A stretch of DNA of 64,000 nucleotides, taken from positions 1 through 64,000 of the forward strand of contig NZ_FOSG01000002.1 of assembly GCF_900114215.1 (NCBI RefSeq), read 5' to 3'. Position 1 is the first letter of the stretch, and every line of letters starts with the position of its first letter. This document shows, piece by piece, positions 61,652 to 64,000 of the stretch. The position numbers and the translations under genes were made by a program. The notes beneath the pieces were generated by a model. The model ran no database searches. It had not been told where the DNA came from and was given only the letters and a program-made list of their open reading frames with translations. The DNA comes from Streptomyces mangrovi (GTDB lineage: Bacteria > Actinomycetota > Actinomycetes > Streptomycetales > Streptomycetaceae).

Positions 61652-62347
61652 TCAGTCGAACACCACCCCGCGCAGCGCCCCCGCCGCTCCCCGGTCCAGC
61701 AGCACCGACGCGACGCAGCCCCTGGGCAGCCGCCCGGCCTCCGCGTCCGCCACCAGCCGGCGCACCGCCCGCCGGTGCCGGGCGAAGGCGTACGCCGACA
61801 CTCCGCGCCCCCGTTCCGCCTGCCCGGCCAGCGCCACCCGAGGCGGTACGTCCAGCAGCAGCAGGTGCACGGCCCGCCCGCGCCGCCGCGCGTCCCGGGC
61901 CAGCCAGCGGCGCACCCAGCCCTGGGCCCCGCAGTCGTGCACCACCACACCGGCGCCCGAGGCCAGGGCCCGCCACAGCGCGAGATAGTGCGCGGCCCTC
62001 ACCAGGGGGCGGTAGGCGGCGTACGGCAGCCGGGCGGGCATCCGCCGCTCCCAGCGCTCCCGCATGTCCTGGGAGTCGATCCGCACCACCGCGTCGCCCT
62101 CGGCGACCACGCGGCGGATCAGGGTGGACTTGCCGCTGCCCGGCAGCCCGGAGACGACCACCCGGTCGCCCGCGGGGAAGCGCAGGATCCGCACCGCCGC
62201 GGTGCCGCGCAGATCGCGTCCGCCGGCTCTCCCCGCTCTCTCCGGTGCTGCCGTGGGCACTGCCGCGGGCACCGCCTTCCCCGGCGTCACCCTGCGCCGG
62301 GGCGGCGCTCCGCCCTGTGCCGCACAAGCACTCTCCAGGCTGCTCAC
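61652..62347 (-). CDS. AAA-type P-loop ATPase/kinase-like protein
   Basis: This protein has about 231 residues. Walker A is VVSGLPGSGKSTLIRRVVAEG, followed by VRIDSQDMRERWERRMP, and VVVHDCGAQGWVRRWLARDARRRGRAVHLLLLDVPP resembles the small zeta-toxin/Apt-like kinase group in which a short substrate is phosphorylated. The N-terminal 75 residues are low complexity. GTG 62345-62347 is chosen because GGAGG lies about 9 bases upstream; a TTG at 62425 would add 26 residues. It is divergent from gcvT. The substrate is unknown. Confidence 0.8.
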   Translation of the reverse strand: MSSLESACAAQGGAPPRRRVTPGKAVPAAVPTAAPERAGRAGGRDLRGTAAVRILRFPAGDRVVVSGLPGSGKSTLIRRVVAEGDAVVRIDSQDMRERWERRMPARLPYAAYRPLVRAAHYLALWRALASGAGVVVHDCGAQGWVRRWLARDARRRGRAVHLLLLDVPPRVALAGQAERGRGVSAYAFARHRRAVRRLVADAEAGRLPRGCVASVLLDRGAAGALRGVVFD

Positions 62348-62581
62348 CGGATACGCCCTCCCCGCTTTCGCGCCACGTGCTCGCGGCGTCACCCTGAGCG
62401 TGTCAAGAAGGACGACGGTGGACAAGACGGCAGCTCACCAGGTGTGTCACGGTGCCGTACCCGTCACGTCACCCCCCTCGTCCCGGACGCGGCGGCACGG
62501 CTTCGCGCCCGCCCGGGGGGCGGTGCGCGCCGGGCGTGCGATGATGAGCGGGTCAACTGCATACCGGCCGATCGAGTCCGC

Positions 62582-62795
62582 ACGGGAGAGTTCCCGGAAA
62601 ACGCTGGTCACGACGGTTTCCGGGGCGCCGAAGGAGCAAGTCCTCCCTTGAATCTCTCAGGCCCCGATACCGTGTGGACGAGGCAGATCTGAAAAGCGGG
62701 CGGTCCCCGAGCGGGCCGTCCCACCCAAGGTGCAAGCCGTGGCCCGCCCGTGCGGACTCGTGGCGAACCTCTCAGGTTCCGATGACAGATGGGGA
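62582..62795 (+). ncRNA. Tandem glycine riboswitch upstream of gcvT
   Basis: Two glycine aptamers precede gcvT. The first (about 62582-62691) starts cgggagag and has gccgaaggagcaag and aatctctcaggcc, then gtgtggacgagg. The second (about 62701-62795) has caaggtgcaagcc, gaacctctcaggttcc and gatgacagatgggg. These are the conserved blocks of the glycine riboswitch. It would turn on glycine cleavage when glycine is abundant. The gcvT start follows after about 60 bases. The rest of the 62348-62581 gap presumably holds divergent promoters. Confidence 0.92.
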
Positions 62796-62856
62796 GGACG
62801 TGTCCTTCCCGCCGTCCTCGCACGACATCGCCACCTCGCCTGGGAGCCTGCCGACC

Positions 62857-63984
62857 ATGAGTGATTCCCCCCGCCGTACCGCCCTCGACTCCGTGCACCG
62901 CGCCCTGGGCGCGACCATGACGGACTTCGCGGGCTGGGACATGCCGCTGCGCTACGGCAGCGAGCGCGACGAGCACAACGCCGTGCGCACCCGCGCCGGC
63001 CTGTTCGACCTGAGCCACATGGGCGAGATCGCCGTCACCGGCCCGCAGGCCGGCGAGCTGCTGGACCGCGCCCTGGTCGGCCATCTGTCCGCCGTCGCCG
63101 TGGGCCGGGCGCGCTACACCATGATCTGCGACGAGTCCGGCGGCATCCTCGACGACCTGATCGTCTACCGGCTGGGCGACGAGGAGTACCTGGTCGTCGC
63201 CAACGCCTCCAACGCCCAGGTGGTGCTGGACGCCCTCACCGAGCGGCTCGACGGCTCCGGTCTCACCGGCGCCGCCGTGCGCGACGACCGCGACGCCTAC
63301 GCCCTCCTGGCCGTCCAGGGGCCGCGGGCCGCCGTCGTCCTGGCGAAGGTCACCGACGCCGACCTCGACGGTCTGAAGTACTACGCCGGGCTGCCCGGCA
63401 CGGTGGCGGGCGTGGACGCGCTGATCGCCCGCACCGGCTACACCGGCGAGGACGGCTTCGAGCTGTTCGTCGCCCCCGGCGACGCCGAGACGCTGTGGCG
63501 GGCGCTGACCGAGGCCGGCGCGGACGAGGGCCTGGTGCCGTGCGGGCTGTCCTGCCGCGACACGCTGCGGCTGGAGGCGGGCATGCCGCTGTACGGGCAC
63601 GAGCTGACCCGCTCCACCACCCCCTTCGACGCCGGGCTCGGCCGCGTGGTGAAGTTCGACAAGTCCGGCGACTTCACCGGCCGCGCCGCCCTGGAGGCCG
63701 CCGCCTCGCGCGCCGCCGAGAACCCGCCGCGCAAGCTGGTCGGCCTGGTCGCCGCCGGCCGCCGGGTGCCGCGCGCCGGATACGCGGTGGTCGACGCGGA
63801 CGGCTCGGTGATCGGCGAGGTCACCTCCGGCGCTCCCTCCCCCACGCTGGGCAGGCCGATCGCCATGGCCTACGTGGACGCCGCCCACGCCGCCCCGGGC
63901 ACCGGGGGTGTGGCGGTGGACATCCGCGGTACGCATGAGCCCTACGAGGTCGTCGCGCTGCCGTTCTACCGGCGCGAGCGCTGA
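62857..63984 (+). CDS. gcvT: Glycine cleavage system aminomethyltransferase (T protein)
   Basis: This 375-residue T protein transfers the methylene group from aminomethyl-lipoyl-H protein to tetrahydrofolate, releasing ammonia. RTALDSVHRALGATMTDFAGWDMPLRYGS and LFDLSHMGEIAVTGP are N-terminal signatures. The catalytic Asp lies in DDLIVYRLGDEEYLVVANASN, and GYTGEDGFELFV and CRDTLRLEAGMPLYGHEL bind folate. The C-terminal barrel is complete with VALPFYRRER before TGA. ATG at 62857 has GGGAG about 11 bases upstream. It is controlled by the riboswitch. Genes for gcvH or gcvP may follow outside the window. Confidence 0.96.
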   Translation: MSDSPRRTALDSVHRALGATMTDFAGWDMPLRYGSERDEHNAVRTRAGLFDLSHMGEIAVTGPQAGELLDRALVGHLSAVAVGRARYTMICDESGGILDDLIVYRLGDEEYLVVANASNAQVVLDALTERLDGSGLTGAAVRDDRDAYALLAVQGPRAAVVLAKVTDADLDGLKYYAGLPGTVAGVDALIARTGYTGEDGFELFVAPGDAETLWRALTEAGADEGLVPCGLSCRDTLRLEAGMPLYGHELTRSTTPFDAGLGRVVKFDKSGDFTGRAALEAAASRAAENPPRKLVGLVAAGRRVPRAGYAVVDADGSVIGEVTSGAPSPTLGRPIAMAYVDAAHAAPGTGGVAVDIRGTHEPYEVVALPFYRRER

Positions 63985-64000
63985 CGGCCCCGGCCACCGC

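Overview
The window is high-GC actinobacterial chromosome, almost certainly Streptomyces or a close relative. The evidence is a very strong G/C preference at third codon positions, GTG starts, near absence of TTA codons, a conservon-type sensor gene, DUF397 and DUF6191 proteins, and a core-chromosome gene order (accE-accB, cimA, ilvE, leuB, pruA-prodh, serA, ilvC-ilvN-ilvB, gatCAB, ligA, mnmA, opp, gcvT) that I recognise from Streptomyces. No insertion sequence, prophage, tRNA, rRNA or CRISPR array was seen. Most of the window is housekeeping metabolism, and the less ordinary features are regulatory RNA and a few odd proteins.

Layout. 0-4 kb: conservon sensor-kinase-like gene and roadblock gene (leftward). 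4.5-6.7 kb: a small unknown gene, a perfect 29-bp hairpin, then the acyl-CoA carboxylase epsilon and beta subunits. 6.9-11.3 kb: citramalate synthase with its own leader-peptide attenuator, ilvE and leuB. 12-12.8 kb: a Uma2 protein. 12.9-16.9 kb: proline catabolism (pruA, proline dehydrogenase) with a divergent PucR-type regulator. 17-22.6 kb: serA and ilvC-ilvN-ilvB behind a leader-peptide attenuator. 22.7-25.7 kb: a membrane PAS-GGDEF protein with a degenerate EAL domain. 26-29.6 kb: hydroxyacid dehydrogenase, aldo/keto reductase, sugar dehydrogenase lipoprotein and DUF6191. 29.7-33.4 kb: gatCAB with an inserted 80-residue membrane protein gene. 33.7-35.9 kb: a GGDEF-EAL protein with both motifs intact. 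36-40 kb: SDR, MetE-like and ligA in one operon. 40-42 kb: a double-RCK channel-like protein with an in-frame TTA codon. 42-49.1 kb: small enzymes and regulators (SnoaL-like, methyltransferase, NmrA-like, DUF397, epoxide hydrolase/WYL pair, MOSC, mnmA). 49-53.5 kb: amidase, cysteine desulfurase, Dps, thioesterase, TRIC-like channel. 53.6-59.6 kb: a complete peptide ABC transporter. 59.8-62.3 kb: two SseB-like proteins and a P-loop protein. 62.6-64 kb: tandem glycine riboswitch and gcvT.

How it works together. Branched-chain amino acid synthesis is spread over about 16 kb and carries two separate attenuators: an Ile-coding leader (MIIGSRRAGPQ) before cimA and a Leu-Leu-Val-Ile leader (MRTRLLVIGQRVD) before ilvB. 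Each is followed by a hairpin and a T6 tract. Glycine is sensed by RNA at gcvT. Two c-di-GMP signalling proteins sit about 8 kb apart. Many intergenic spaces hold perfect or near-perfect 12-29 bp inverted repeats, which I read as terminators.
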